This document shows positions 29,908 to 39,711 of a stretch of DNA of 64,000 nucleotides, piece after piece. A program made the translations under genes and the position numbers. Under the pieces are notes generated by a model that saw only the letters and a program-made list of their open reading frames with translations, had not been told where the DNA came from and did not search any database. Source of the stretch: Polynucleobacter sp. Lineage in GTDB: Bacteria; Pseudomonadota; Gammaproteobacteria; Burkholderiales; Burkholderiaceae. The stretch's first letter is position 1; every line of letters begins with the position of its first letter. Where the stretch lies: NCBI GenBank assembly GCA_024642065.1, contig JAHEBW010000046.1, forward strand, positions 1 through 64,000, written 5' to 3'.

Positions 29908-31265
29908 GACCAGAGCACACCTCAAGCATTTCTGAGCAATTGGTAGAGCGCAGCTTAAAAGCTGTATGGCATCCTTGCACACAAATGAAACACCATGAGC
30001 GATTTCCGCTCATTGCTCTATCTCACGGTAAAGGTAGCTGGTTATATGACCATGATGGTCAACGTTACTTAGATGCTGTTAGCTCATGGTGGGTCAATCT
30101 ATTTGGCCACTCCAACTCTTACATCAATGAAGCTCTCAAAGAACAGCTCAACCATTTAGAGCACGCGATGCTAGCGGGCTTTACTCACAAGCCTGTTATA
30201 GAACTATCAGAGAGACTCAGCGCCTTAACATCTCATCAGCTTGGCCACACGTTTTATGCATCGGATGGGGCCTCTGCCATCGAGATCGCACTCAAAATGA
30301 GTTTTCACTATTGGCGAAATTTGGGCCAACCGGAGAAGAAAGAATTTGTCTGCCTAAAAAATAGCTATCACGGTGAAACTCTTGGAGCTTTAGCTGTTAC
30401 AGATGTAGCCCTTTTTAAAGATGCTTATGGCCCACTCATTGGCCAATCCCACATTGTTGCAAGCCCAGATGCAAGAAATGCTGTTAATGGCCAAACACCT
30501 CAAGATGTCGCAACTCTTGCGTTAAAAGATTTAGAAAAAACTCTTCAAATACACCAAGGGAAAATTGCGGCACTCATTATCGAACCCTTAGTTCAGTGTG
30601 CAACTGGTATGGCTATGTACGACCCTTCGTACCTAGTTGGCGCTCGCCAACTGTGTGATCAATATCAAGTTCATTTGATTGCTGACGAAATTGCAGTGGG
30701 CTGTGGCCGCACAGGAACTTTCTTCGCTGTCGAGCAAGCTGGAAGCTCAGGGATATGGCCTGACTTCTTGGCTTTATCGAAAGGCATCAGTGGCGGATAT
30801 TTACCACTGTCATTAGTGATGACGACCGACAAGATTTATCAGGCGTTTTACGACGATGATGTCACCAAAGGTTTTTTACACTCTCACTCCTATACGGGCA
30901 ATCCTCTTGCTTGCACTGCTGCATTAGCAACATTAGATATTTTTGCCAATGATCATGTGATTGAAAAAAATAAAATTCTTTCGCAATCAATAAGCGAATC
31001 ATTTACTTGGGCAAAGAATGACTCAAGAATTGAGCACTTCCGTCAGACAGGGATGATTTTGGCATTCGATGTAAAAGAAGATGTTTGCTCTAAGACATTT
31101 GCCAAAGAGTTTTTCAAAGAAGCGCTGGCTCAAGAGGTGTTGGTAAGACCAATCGGTCGAACCATATACATCATGCCCCCTTACACGCTTAGCGCTGATG
31201 AATTAAATATTCTATCGAAGGGCATTGAAAATGCCCTACAGCTTGTTTTAAGCAAGAAGGTCTAG
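29904..31265 (+). CDS. bioA: Adenosylmethionine-8-amino-7-oxononanoate aminotransferase
   Basis: BioA transaminates KAPA to DAPA with SAM as amino donor, using PLP. The 453-residue class III aminotransferase has the substrate-binding opening VWHPCTQMKHHE, YLDAVSSWWVNLFGH, the PLP-contact IADEIAVGCGRTGTFF, and the Schiff-base Lys in ALSKGISGGYLPLS. The ATG lies within the last codons of the Bug gene. It precedes bioF by nine bases. All residues expected for activity appear intact. Confidence 0.97.
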   Translation: MRPEHTSSISEQLVERSLKAVWHPCTQMKHHERFPLIALSHGKGSWLYDHDGQRYLDAVSSWWVNLFGHSNSYINEALKEQLNHLEHAMLAGFTHKPVIELSERLSALTSHQLGHTFYASDGASAIEIALKMSFHYWRNLGQPEKKEFVCLKNSYHGETLGALAVTDVALFKDAYGPLIGQSHIVASPDARNAVNGQTPQDVATLALKDLEKTLQIHQGKIAALIIEPLVQCATGMAMYDPSYLVGARQLCDQYQVHLIADEIAVGCGRTGTFFAVEQAGSSGIWPDFLALSKGISGGYLPLSLVMTTDKIYQAFYDDDVTKGFLHSHSYTGNPLACTAALATLDIFANDHVIEKNKILSQSISESFTWAKNDSRIEHFRQTGMILAFDVKEDVCSKTFAKEFFKEALAQEVLVRPIGRTIYIMPPYTLSADELNILSKGIENALQLVLSKKV

Positions 31266-31274
31266 AATTTAGCG

Positions 31275-32504
31275 ATGGGCAATTCTTATACTCAGCATTA
31301 CAACGAACTTTTAGAAAGTTTAGAGAAGAAATCTCTACGCAGAAAACTAAAAGTTAGTGAAAGTGCCAGCGCTCCATTAATGACCATAGATGGTCGCTCA
31401 ATGCTCACTTTTTGCAGCAACGATTATTTAGGACTTGCCAACCATCCTCAAATTGCAGATGCAATAGCTACCGGCGCTCAACGGTATGGGTCAGGTAGCG
31501 GGGCCTCCCATATGATTAGCGGCCACAACCAAGCTCATGATGAATTAGAAAAAGCTCTTGCTCAAACACAGAGCTCTTTTATACCCAACATCAAAGCTCT
31601 GTTTTTTGGCACAGGCTATATGGCCAATATGGCAGCGATTACTGCCTTAAGCTCAATCAGTGATGGATCTAATGCAATGGGATCCATGAGTATCTTTTCT
31701 GAAGAGCTTAATCATGCTTCTTTGATTGACGGCATACGTTTAGCCAGCAAACAAAATCACGCCAAGATCCATATTTACCCACATCAAAATATGGATGCTC
31801 TCAGAAAAATGCTGGCAGAAGATTCAAATCCATTCAAATTGATCGTCACAGATGGCGTATTTAGCATGGATGGTGATATTGCCCACGTTAATCAACTGCT
31901 CGAGCTAGCCGAAGAATTCAATACCCTCTTAATGATCGATGATGCTCATGGCTTTGGTGTTTTGGGGGATGGTGGATTAGGCATCCTTAATATGTTTGGC
32001 GTAAGCGCCAGCGACACTCGCGCATCAAGAATCATTTATATGGGCACACTTGGTAAAGCTGCAGGTTTAAGTGGCGCTTTTGTGGCAGGAGACGCAGGAT
32101 TAATTGAATGGGTCATGCAGAAGGGTCGTGCTTATATTTACACAACAGCAAGCCCTCCACTGATTGCACAAGGCCTTCTAAAAAGTCTAGAACTGATGAG
32201 AGACCCTCATCATCGACTTAACTTGGAAAAAAATATTGCTCACTGGCATACTCATTTGAAACTGAAAAAATGGCATCTTATGCCATCTCAAACAGCGATT
32301 CAGCCTATCGTTATTGGTAGCAACGCAGATGCTCTTAAGGTGGCACAGCACCTTGATCAGAGAAATATTTGGGTTCCAGCCATTCGGCCACCAACTGTTC
32401 CAGAAGGAACAGCACGATTGCGCGTAACGCTCTCTGCCACACACACCGCAGATCAAATTGATCAATTGATTCAAGCATTACATGAGATTGAAGATGCCTT
32501 CTAA
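31275..32504 (+). CDS. bioF: 8-amino-7-oxononanoate synthase
   Basis: BioF condenses pimeloyl-ACP (or pimeloyl-CoA) with L-alanine to give KAPA, with PLP as cofactor. The 409-residue alpha-oxoamine synthase shows FCSNDYLGLANHP, GSGSGASHMISGH, the LMIDDAHGFGVLG stretch, and the PLP Lys in YMGTLGKAAGLSG. The ATG at 31275 has AAGG only at an unusually long distance upstream, so coupling to bioA translation is plausible. Its end overlaps bioD. Confidence 0.96.
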   Translation: MGNSYTQHYNELLESLEKKSLRRKLKVSESASAPLMTIDGRSMLTFCSNDYLGLANHPQIADAIATGAQRYGSGSGASHMISGHNQAHDELEKALAQTQSSFIPNIKALFFGTGYMANMAAITALSSISDGSNAMGSMSIFSEELNHASLIDGIRLASKQNHAKIHIYPHQNMDALRKMLAEDSNPFKLIVTDGVFSMDGDIAHVNQLLELAEEFNTLLMIDDAHGFGVLGDGGLGILNMFGVSASDTRASRIIYMGTLGKAAGLSGAFVAGDAGLIEWVMQKGRAYIYTTASPPLIAQGLLKSLELMRDPHHRLNLEKNIAHWHTHLKLKKWHLMPSQTAIQPIVIGSNADALKVAQHLDQRNIWVPAIRPPTVPEGTARLRVTLSATHTADQIDQLIQALHEIEDAF

Positions 32505-33210
32505 TTTGAAACCTGCAGGATTTTTTGTGACTGGTACCGATACTGAGGTGGGTAAAACTTTAGTATCAGGTGCTTTACTTTTGCAATTACAGAAGAAATA
32601 CTCAAAAGTCATTGGATATAAACCAGTAGTGGCTGGGGTTAGCAAAATTGATGGCAAGCTTCAAAATGAAGATCTAGTGACCCTAGCCATAGCATCAACA
32701 CATGAAGCGGCTAACAATGCTTCAAACATATGTCCTTATATTTTGGAAACGCCTTCAGCGCCTCATCTTGTTGCTTGCAACAATCACATTAATTTAAGTT
32801 ACGAAAAAATGTTGGGCGGCTATCAAGCACTAGCAAATCAAGTCGATGCAATTGTTGTTGAGGGCGTTGGTGGATTTAAGGTGCCATTTCATGAAGGTAA
32901 AAATAGTGCTGACTTTGCAAGAGACTTAGGCTTACCTGTTATTTTGGTTGTTGGCATGCGCTTGGGTTGTATCAATCACGCCCTGCTGACCATTGAAGCC
33001 ATTCAAAGTAGAGGTCTGATGATTGCTGGATGGGTTGCCAATTCCATCAGCGAAATGAATCTACTAGAGGAAAATATTGAATCACTGAAAGATATGATTG
33101 ATGCGCCCCTATTAGGCATCATCCCTAAGCTCGATGATCATCTTACTCAAACACCTTATACAAAATCAGCTCTAGAAAAAGCGGCTTCATATATCAAGCT
33201 ACCTAGCTAA
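32494..33210 (+). CDS. bioD: Dethiobiotin synthetase
   Basis: BioD closes the ureido ring of DAPA with CO2 and ATP, giving dethiobiotin. The 239-residue protein has the P-loop FVTGTDTEVGKT near the N-terminus, the EGVGGFKVPF loop, and a GWVANSIS segment typical of the family. The start is either the ATG at 32482 or that at 32494; I prefer the latter because GAG lies about eight bases ahead and it places the P-loop at the usual distance. Either start overlaps the end of bioF. It ends eight bases before the convergent acyl-CoA ligase. Confidence 0.93.
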   Translation: MPSNLKPAGFFVTGTDTEVGKTLVSGALLLQLQKKYSKVIGYKPVVAGVSKIDGKLQNEDLVTLAIASTHEAANNASNICPYILETPSAPHLVACNNHINLSYEKMLGGYQALANQVDAIVVEGVGGFKVPFHEGKNSADFARDLGLPVILVVGMRLGCINHALLTIEAIQSRGLMIAGWVANSISEMNLLEENIESLKDMIDAPLLGIIPKLDDHLTQTPYTKSALEKAASYIKLPS

Positions 33211-33218
33211 GCGTCTAC

Positions 33219-34895
33219 TTAGCTTTTAATTCTTAGCTCTCGTCGCAAAATCTTTCCAACATTGTTTTTGGGAAGCTCTGATCGAAACTCAATGTATTTA
33301 GGACGCTTGTAATTGGTAAGCTGCTGTTTGCAATGTTGGTTGACGGCTTTTTCAGTGAGTTGATCATCTCTTTTAACAATAAAAACTTTTACTGCTTCAC
33401 CAGAATTTTCATCGGGCACACCTACTACCCCACATTCAAGCACCCCAGGTAAGGCTGCAACCACCTCTTCCACTTCACTGGGGTAAACATTAAATCCAGA
33501 AACCAAAATCATGTCTTTTTTACGATCAATGATTTTGACGTAGCCCTGCTGATTCATAAAACCAATATCACCCGTTTTCAAAAATCCATCAGATGTCATG
33601 GTGGCGATTGTTTCTTCTGGTCGATTCCAATAACCCGCCATGAGCTGAGGGCCTTTAATGCATATTTCACCAGACTCTCCATAAGGCAGCACTTGACCAG
33701 CTTCATCCCGAATACTGGCATCAGTTCCAGGCAAAGGTAAACCAATGTGCCCAGTAAAGCCATCAATCAGTGGCGTGTTGCAACACGCCACTGGTGATGT
33801 TTCAGAAAGTCCATATCCTTCAGCTATCGGTTTACCTGTCAGCGATAACCATCGCTCAGCGGCTGCTTTTTGAACAGCCATACCGCCGCCAATCGCAACA
33901 AGCAAGCTTGAAAAATTGATTTTTGTAAATGAGGGATGATTCATCAAAGCATTAAATAAAGTATTCACTGCCGGGAAAATATGAAATTGCTTAAGACCTC
34001 TGAGCAACTTAATAAATCCAGGAATATCTTTAGGATTAGTGACAAGAATGTTTAATCCACCACTTCGAATACCAAACATACAGCAGGCTGTTAGAGCGAA
34101 GATATGGTACAGAGGTAAGGCACAAACAAAAACCAATTGATCTATCGACTTGCCCCTTAGGCCAGGCTCTAACCAAGATTCAATTTGAAATATATTTGCC
34201 AAGATATTTCGGTGAAGTAAAACAGCTCCCTTTGCAACACCAGTTGTGCCGCCGGTGTATTGCAAAAATGCAATGTCATCACCTTGGAGATCCGGTCGAA
34301 TCCAATTGGATTGGCTTCCTTTATGCAAAGTATTTTTAAAATTACAGCTTCCAATTAAATGCCATTTTGGAACCACCTTTTTAAGATGGCGAATGACCCA
34401 ATTAATGATGAGTCCTTTAAAACCCATCATTTCACCAACACTTGTTACCACCACATGCTGAACATTCGTTTGAGACTGGATGCTCTCAAAAACATGCGCA
34501 AAATTTTCCAAAACAACTAAAACTTCAGCACCGGAGTCTTTAAGCTGATAAGCCAGCTCTCTTGGGGTATACAGTGGATTGACGTTAACAACAACGTAAC
34601 CCGCCCTCAGAGTCCCAGCCAGAGCAATTGGATACTGCAAAACATTGGGCATCATCAATGCCACCCTGGCACCCTTGCTTAACCCCAAGGATTGCAAATA
34701 GGCAGCAAATTGTTGGGAGGCTGTATCCAGGTCTTTAAATGTAAGTCTTTTCCCCATACAGTCAAATGCCACACGACTTGCATATTGAGCAAATGCATCT
34801 TCCAGCATGTGACTTAAAGAAACATACTGACTGGCATCAATAACGTGGGGAACACCCTCGGGATAACTATCTAACCAGGGTTTTGCTTGACTCAT
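33219..34895 (-). CDS. fadD: Long-chain fatty acid--CoA ligase
   Basis: This 558-residue ANL-superfamily enzyme activates fatty acids to acyl-CoA through an acyl-adenylate. Motifs are the P-loop LQYTGGTTGVAKGA near residue 217, the GYGLSETSPVA motif near 355, the GDIGFMNQQGYVKIIDRKKDMI hinge region (TGD and RKKD motifs), and the C-terminal catalytic Lys in NNVGKILRREL. Length and motifs fit FadD. Chain-length preference cannot be read from sequence. It converges on bioD; a role in activating pimelate is conceivable but unsupported beyond proximity. Confidence 0.9.
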   Translation of the reverse strand: MSQAKPWLDSYPEGVPHVIDASQYVSLSHMLEDAFAQYASRVAFDCMGKRLTFKDLDTASQQFAAYLQSLGLSKGARVALMMPNVLQYPIALAGTLRAGYVVVNVNPLYTPRELAYQLKDSGAEVLVVLENFAHVFESIQSQTNVQHVVVTSVGEMMGFKGLIINWVIRHLKKVVPKWHLIGSCNFKNTLHKGSQSNWIRPDLQGDDIAFLQYTGGTTGVAKGAVLLHRNILANIFQIESWLEPGLRGKSIDQLVFVCALPLYHIFALTACCMFGIRSGGLNILVTNPKDIPGFIKLLRGLKQFHIFPAVNTLFNALMNHPSFTKINFSSLLVAIGGGMAVQKAAAERWLSLTGKPIAEGYGLSETSPVACCNTPLIDGFTGHIGLPLPGTDASIRDEAGQVLPYGESGEICIKGPQLMAGYWNRPEETIATMTSDGFLKTGDIGFMNQQGYVKIIDRKKDMILVSGFNVYPSEVEEVVAALPGVLECGVVGVPDENSGEAVKVFIVKRDDQLTEKAVNQHCKQQLTNYKRPKYIEFRSELPKNNVGKILRRELRIKS

Positions 34896-35031
34896 GCTAT
34901 TGTCTTTTTATAAATTATTTGCATAACTAAATATGTATGAAATACTGCACTAAAGTTGCAGGAATACCAAGAGCTAAACATATTAGTCGCATAAGGGATA
35001 TGATTTAGCTAAGAAATTAGAAACCAAACCT

Positions 35032-36225
35032 ATGAAACTATTGCCAGAAGTCCTTGAATCAGTTGAAGTTATCAAGGCTATTCGCCGAGATATCCACGCA
35101 CACCCTGAACTGTGTTTTGAAGAAAACCGTACAGCGGATAAGGTTGCTAAACAATTGGAATCTTGGGGCATCACAGTTCACCGTGGTTTGGGTAAAACTG
35201 GTGTGGTGGGCAGTATTCAAGGAAATGCAGGGGCTGGCAAATCGATTGGTCTTCGCGCCGACATGGATGCTCTACCCTTACAAGAACACAATCGTTTCGA
35301 ACACGCATCTAAACATGATGGAAAGATGCACGCTTGCGGCCACGATGGTCACGTAGCGATGTTATTGGGAGCTGCAGAGTATCTTTCTAAGCATCGCGAT
35401 TTCAAAGGTACAGTTCATTTCATTTTCCAACCCGCAGAAGAAGGCGGTGGCGGTGCTCGCGAAATGATCAAAGATGGTTTATTTGATTTATTTCCATGTG
35501 ATGCTGTTTTTGGCATGCATAACTGGCCAGGATTAGCCGTTGGAGATTTTGGCGTTACTCCAGGGCCTATGATGGCATCTAGTAACGAATTTGTAATTAC
35601 TGTTAAAGGTAAGGGTGGCCATGCGGCACTTCCGCACAACAGTGCTGATCCAGTATTTGCAGCAACTCAAATCATGAGTTCACTTCAAGGAATCATTACT
35701 CGTAACAAGCGTCCTATTGATGCGGCAGTTTTATCTATCACTCAATTTCATGCTGGCGATGCAAGCAATATCATTCCTGATAGCGCTTGGGTCGGCGGAA
35801 CCGTTAGAACTTTTACATTAGAAGTTCTAGATTTGATTGAAGCACGATTACGTCATATTGCTTTGACAGTTGCTCAAGCATTTGATTGCACTGCTGAAGT
35901 GGAATTTTCAAGAAACTATCCGCCAACAATCAATCATGCCAAAGAAACAGAATTTGCAATTGATGTTATGAAAAGCTTGGTCGGAGAAGATCGCGTGAAC
36001 CCACGCATCGACCCTACGATGGGCGCAGAAGATTTTGCATTTATGTTGCAAGAAAAACCGGGTTGCTATGTATTTATTGGCAATGGCGATGGCGACCATC
36101 GCTCGCAAGGTCATGGTTTAGGTCCATGCCAATTACATAACCCTTGCTATGACTTCAATGATGACTTACTGCCATTAGGCAGCAGTTACTGGGTCAATCT
36201 AACTCAAAAATATTTGGCGCAATAA
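35032..36225 (+). CDS. M20-family amidohydrolase (hippurate/N-acyl amino acid hydrolase type)
   Basis: The 397-residue protein is an M20D metallopeptidase-type amidohydrolase, cleaving amide bonds of N-acylated amino acids or similar substrates. Zinc-binding and catalytic residues are visible in LRADMDALPL, MHACGHDGHVAMLLGAA, FQPAEEGGGGAREMI and FGMHNWPG. The dimerisation domain starts near residue 185 with the GKGGHAALPHNS motif, and GAEDFAFMLQ lies near the end. There is no signal peptide. The 136-base upstream region serves both this gene and the divergent fadD. The physiological substrate is unknown. Confidence 0.92.
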   Translation: MKLLPEVLESVEVIKAIRRDIHAHPELCFEENRTADKVAKQLESWGITVHRGLGKTGVVGSIQGNAGAGKSIGLRADMDALPLQEHNRFEHASKHDGKMHACGHDGHVAMLLGAAEYLSKHRDFKGTVHFIFQPAEEGGGGAREMIKDGLFDLFPCDAVFGMHNWPGLAVGDFGVTPGPMMASSNEFVITVKGKGGHAALPHNSADPVFAATQIMSSLQGIITRNKRPIDAAVLSITQFHAGDASNIIPDSAWVGGTVRTFTLEVLDLIEARLRHIALTVAQAFDCTAEVEFSRNYPPTINHAKETEFAIDVMKSLVGEDRVNPRIDPTMGAEDFAFMLQEKPGCYVFIGNGDGDHRSQGHGLGPCQLHNPCYDFNDDLLPLGSSYWVNLTQKYLAQ

Positions 36226-36235
36226 AGAAGTCGGG

Positions 36236-37000
36236 TTATTGAGTTAACTCAATATCACCATAAATGGCATTCACTTGAGTGCGCGTGTTATCGGTATCGG
36301 TTAACAAACCCAAACCAATGATTTTTCCAGGCGCCTCGCCAAATGCTGCCTGGTAATCTTTTGTTAAATCTCGGTGATGTTGCTGCCAACGTCCAAGATC
36401 TTTGCCCCCGCTGTTAACAACAATCATTTTGACACGTGAGGTGCGCGGGCTTGTAATGACCATCTCCACCGGACTTTTTGCGGCCCAAACATACATCAGG
36501 CTGGCATAAGGCATGTCGTGACCACTCACAATTTTTGCCATTTCAAAAACCATTTGATCACGAACCGGCAACTTGGTTTTATCGCCATCAAATGCAACTA
36601 AGATTCTTAAAGGAGCATCATCTCTTGATGAATCGTGGTTATTTGCGTTAGGTATGTAATCTAGAGCTTTCCACTGCCAATTTAAGAACAAGCCTGCTGC
36701 ATCTCTTGGCTGAAGGGGCAAGACAAGACCTGATGCTGCGATGTCTGCGCTAGCATGCAGAACTGTTTTACCTTCATATTGTTCAAGGGTGTATTCAGTT
36801 TTATTTTTTTGAGGCGTGATGCGCCAAACTTGCCAAGCCTTTGGTAGACGACCACCATGATTTAAGTCTGAAAACTTCACCACTTTCTCGGCTGGAGGTG
36901 TTTGCAAGTCACCCACCTCCATCGTTGCGCATGAAGCTAAACCTAACAGACTCAAACTCAGTAAGGTTTTATATAAAGGCCTTTTTAATTTCAAACGCAT
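36236..37000 (-). CDS. DUF3047-family lipoprotein
   Basis: This is a probable lipoprotein of unknown function. I place the start at the ATG at 37000, which gives 254 residues opening with a basic stretch and a hydrophobic core ending in the lipobox LASC (Cys near residue 24). The longer frame to 37105 would overlap the enoyl-CoA hydratase gene by about 80 bases. The mature part resembles DUF3047 proteins (LNWQWKALDYIP, then APLRILVAFDGD and SLMYVW). It is 22 bases downstream of the hydratase gene in the same direction. No catalytic motif was recognised. Confidence 0.8.
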   Translation of the reverse strand: MRLKLKRPLYKTLLSLSLLGLASCATMEVGDLQTPPAEKVVKFSDLNHGGRLPKAWQVWRITPQKNKTEYTLEQYEGKTVLHASADIAASGLVLPLQPRDAAGLFLNWQWKALDYIPNANNHDSSRDDAPLRILVAFDGDKTKLPVRDQMVFEMAKIVSGHDMPYASLMYVWAAKSPVEMVITSPRTSRVKMIVVNSGGKDLGRWQQHHRDLTKDYQAAFGEAPGKIIGLGLLTDTDNTRTQVNAIYGDIELTQ

Positions 37001-37022
37001 TTGAATCAATGAATCGCTTTGA

Positions 37023-37799
37023 TTATTGATTTTTAAATTTAGCTGGTCGCTTTTCAACGAATGCTGCCATACCTTCTTTTTGATCTTCAGTGGCAAATGC
37101 AGCATGGAATAAACGACGCTCTAAATGAATACCTTCATTTAAAGAGTTTTCATAAGCAGCATTCACACCCTCTTTAACCATCATCAAAATAGGCAAAGAC
37201 ATTTCAGAGATAGTTTTTGCCGCAGACATTGCTTCTACTAATAACTGATCAGCCGGCACAACTCTTGAAACGAGTCCTGCACGCTCCGCTTCTGCTGCAT
37301 CCATCATTCTGGCAGTCAAACACATATCCATAGCCTTAGCTTTAGAAACAGCTCTTGGCAAACGCTGCGTACCGCCAGCACCTGGAAGGATGCCTAATTT
37401 AATTTCAGGCTGCCCAAACTTGGCAGTATCAGCTGCAATGATGAAATCACACATCATGGCTAACTCACAACCACCACCTAAAGCGTAGCCTGCAACTGCA
37501 GCAATCACTGGTTTACGGATGCGGCGAATGGTTTCCCAATTCTTAGTGATGTAATCGCCTTTATAGACATCTGTAAAACTGTACTTAGCCATCATGCCAA
37601 TATCAGCGCCTGCTGCAAATGCTTTTTCACTTCCAGTAATGACTACACAAGAAATATTTTCATCAGCATCGAAACCCAATAGTGCCGCACCCAACTCATC
37701 CATCAACTGATCATTCAAAGCGTTCAGGGCTTTAGGGCGATTGAGAGTAATTAATGCAACACGACCTTCTATGGATGTCACAATCGTTTCGTAGCTCAT
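37023..37799 (-). CDS. Enoyl-CoA hydratase
   Basis: This crotonase-family enzyme hydrates 2-enoyl-CoA to 3-hydroxyacyl-CoA in beta-oxidation. The 258 residues retain both catalytic glutamates, in GGGCELAM and GQPEIKLG, the oxyanion-hole region [10 protein letters not shown], and the [15 protein letters not shown] stretch. Close similarity to short-chain FadB-type and PaaF-type hydratases makes the exact pathway uncertain. With fadD nearby it suits general fatty acid degradation, though the genes are not in one operon. Confidence 0.93.
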   Translation of the reverse strand: MSYETIVTSIEGRVALITLNRPKALNALNDQLMDELGAALLGFDADENISCVVITGSEKAFAAGADIGMMAKYSFTDVYKGDYITKNWETIRRIRKPVIAAVAGYALGGGCELAMMCDFIIAADTAKFGQPEIKLGILPGAGGTQRLPRAVSKAKAMDMCLTARMMDAAEAERAGLVSRVVPADQLLVEAMSAAKTISEMSLPILMMVKEGVNAAYENSLNEGIHLERRLFHAAFATEDQKEGMAAFVEKRPAKFKNQ

Positions 37800-37908
37800 C
37801 TTTTAACTTTCTATCTTGTTAGTAGAACTGCTTATGTATTTTCGATAATGCAAAATGTGTGATGCTTGCTGCTTTGGCTATATATTAACTAGTATTGATG
37901 CATCAAGT

Positions 37909-39057
37909 TTACTGAGGCAAAAAGATCCACATACGCCCCTGCTGCTTCATACGGCCAGCATATTCTCCTGCTTGATCGCCTGTACCCCAATAAAAGTCAG
38001 CCCTTACAGCACCAATAATGGCACTACCCGTATCTTGGGCCATCATTAAACGATGTAATGGTTTTTCACTCAAAGGATAGGTTGTCGCCAAGAATACCGG
38101 CGCCCCTAAAGGCAAAGCCTTTGTGTCGACAGCAATACTTCGTTCAGCAGTTAATGAAACCCCCAAAGAACCAATAGGCCCAACATTGACATCAGGTGTG
38201 ATTGGCAACTCTCTAAAAAAAACATAACGAGGGTTGGCGTTCAGCATTTCTTGAACTCGCTGTGGGTTTTTCTTAGCCCATGCCTGGATGCCTTGCATGG
38301 TTGCAGTAGATCTTGTTATCTCTTTGCGGTCCAACAACCATTGAGCAAAAGATTTAAATTGCTGATCATTGGTGCCAGCAAAGCCGAGACGAATGACTGA
38401 GCCATCACTCATCCTAACGCGACCAGACCCTTGAACTTGCATAAATGCGGCAGCAACAGGGTCGTCTACCCACAAAATTTCTTGGCCTTTCAATTGGCCA
38501 CTAGACATCAACTCAGACCTAGCCGGCAATGTGCTTGGCTTTTTCTTTCTCCAAGCATCTGGGTAGCGATGAATAGGTGTTTGATAAATTCCACCTTTTT
38601 GACGAGCTCCATTTAAATAGGGCTCGTAATATCCAGTCACTAATCCATGGACTCCGCCAGCTGAGGGGCCCGACTGATGGCGAATCTCCATCACTTTCAT
38701 ATTTCTCTCGAAATAACGACGAATGGATTCACTATCCTTTGAATTCACTTGATTGGCAGCAGCGCAAGCAGGCTTCCAATTCAATCCACTTGGATTACGC
38801 TTGGCCAAGCCCTGACAACTTCTTTGCCAAGCAGGCCATGCCGCCGTTAAATCATCCTCTTGCCAGCCAGGAAGTTGGCTCCATGCAACCGGAACAAATT
38901 GAGCTGTTGGACTTGCGTAACTGCTACTCCTAGAAACCTCTTTTTTACTTGGTTTTATTGAGTACTCAGGGCTTGTTGCACAAGAAGAAAGCAAAGCAGC
39001 CGAGCTAAGCAGGAGGGCAGCAAGGAAGGAAGTCTTATTTTGAAAAGGGATATTCAT
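37909..39057 (-). CDS. mltA: Membrane-bound lytic murein transglycosylase A
   Basis: MltA cleaves glycan strands with formation of 1,6-anhydroMurNAc at the inner face of the outer membrane. The 382-residue protein begins with a lipoprotein signal, lipobox LLSSC near residue 26. It contains the MltA domain (GLVTGYYEPYLNG, then DPVAAAFMQVQGSGRV) and the C-terminal 3D domain with its conserved aspartates (MMAQDTGSAIIGAVRADFYWGTGDQA). The length is normal. Its start region faces the small rightward open frame at 39134. Confidence 0.95.
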   Translation of the reverse strand: MNIPFQNKTSFLAALLLSSAALLSSCATSPEYSIKPSKKEVSRSSSYASPTAQFVPVAWSQLPGWQEDDLTAAWPAWQRSCQGLAKRNPSGLNWKPACAAANQVNSKDSESIRRYFERNMKVMEIRHQSGPSAGGVHGLVTGYYEPYLNGARQKGGIYQTPIHRYPDAWRKKKPSTLPARSELMSSGQLKGQEILWVDDPVAAAFMQVQGSGRVRMSDGSVIRLGFAGTNDQQFKSFAQWLLDRKEITRSTATMQGIQAWAKKNPQRVQEMLNANPRYVFFRELPITPDVNVGPIGSLGVSLTAERSIAVDTKALPLGAPVFLATTYPLSEKPLHRLMMAQDTGSAIIGAVRADFYWGTGDQAGEYAGRMKQQGRMWIFLPQ

Positions 39058-39133
39058 AGAAGAGATAGATATTTAGCGCTTATGATTCAGAATATTGAAC
39101 GGAAAAACTTCCGCTATAGAAAGGATATAAAAA

Positions 39134-39250
39134 TTGAGCACTCTATTTGATGACTTTCCCATGCTGTTGTTTGCCTTAGAAGCTGGAGTTGCTTTATTAA
39201 TCTTGGTGATTATTGTAGTTTGGACCATGATGGGTAGAAAAGACCGCTAA
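39134..39250 (+). CDS. Candidate 38-residue single-span membrane peptide
   Basis: A TTG-started frame encodes 38 residues: a short acidic N-terminus (STLFDDFP), a hydrophobic stretch of about 23 residues (residues 10-32, ending LVIIVVWTMM) and a basic tail GRKDR. AAAGGA lies about nine bases upstream of the TTG, a good ribosome site. It fills the gap between divergent mltA and leftward apaG. The topology rule (acidic outside, basic inside) is met. I do not recognise the family, and function is unknown. Confidence 0.55.
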   Translation: MSTLFDDFPMLLFALEAGVALLILVIIVVWTMMGRKDR

Positions 39251-39289
39251 ACGCGCGTCCACCCACTGAACGATCTATACACCCTCAGA

Positions 39290-39664
39290 TTAATGAAGGG
39301 TTCTTGGCATCACAAGGGCAAATTCTGGAATAGGTGTTTGGAAAAACTGCGCATCTTCACTAAAACAGAAGAAATCACCCCTCATCGTACCCATCGGAGT
39401 CGGCAAAGTAGCCCAACTGGTGTACTCAAACTGTTCTCCAGGGCGCAAAAGAGGCTGCTGCCCAACCACCCCTAAGCCCCTGACTTCTTGAACTTCATTG
39501 TCCCCGTCGGTAATGATCCAATGACGGGCAATGAGCTGTGCAGGAAGCTGTCCAACGTTTTTAATGGTGACCGTATAGGCAAATGCAAACTGCCGATTTT
39601 CAGCATCTGACTCATCAGGAAGGTAGGTCACTTTGACCTGGACGTTGAATTGGTGTTGTTCCAT
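39290..39664 (-). CDS. apaG: ApaG protein
   Basis: ApaG is a small FN3-like beta-sandwich protein, linked in enterobacteria to the apaH operon, with an unsettled role. I choose the ATG at 39664, giving 124 residues, the usual family length; the frame extends to a GTG at 39709 without homology. Recognised segments are FNVQVKVTYLPDESD, FAYTVTIKNVGQLPAQL, RHWIITDGDNEVQEVRG.GVVGQQP and GTMRGDFFC. It is divergent from rpe, with 59 bases between starts. Confidence 0.95.
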   Translation of the reverse strand: MEQHQFNVQVKVTYLPDESDAENRQFAFAYTVTIKNVGQLPAQLIARHWIITDGDNEVQEVRGLGVVGQQPLLRPGEQFEYTSWATLPTPMGTMRGDFFCFSEDAQFFQTPIPEFALVMPRTLH

Positions 39665-39711
39665 GACAAGATTCTGCTCTATAGAAGACGCTACTGCAAG
39701 CAAGACCACGA

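Noticed and set aside
33211..33218. The acyl-CoA ligase as a dedicated pimeloyl-CoA synthetase (BioW-like)
   Set aside because: The sequence has FadD-type ANL motifs and length, not the small BioW fold, and it is transcribed convergently rather than within the bio operon.
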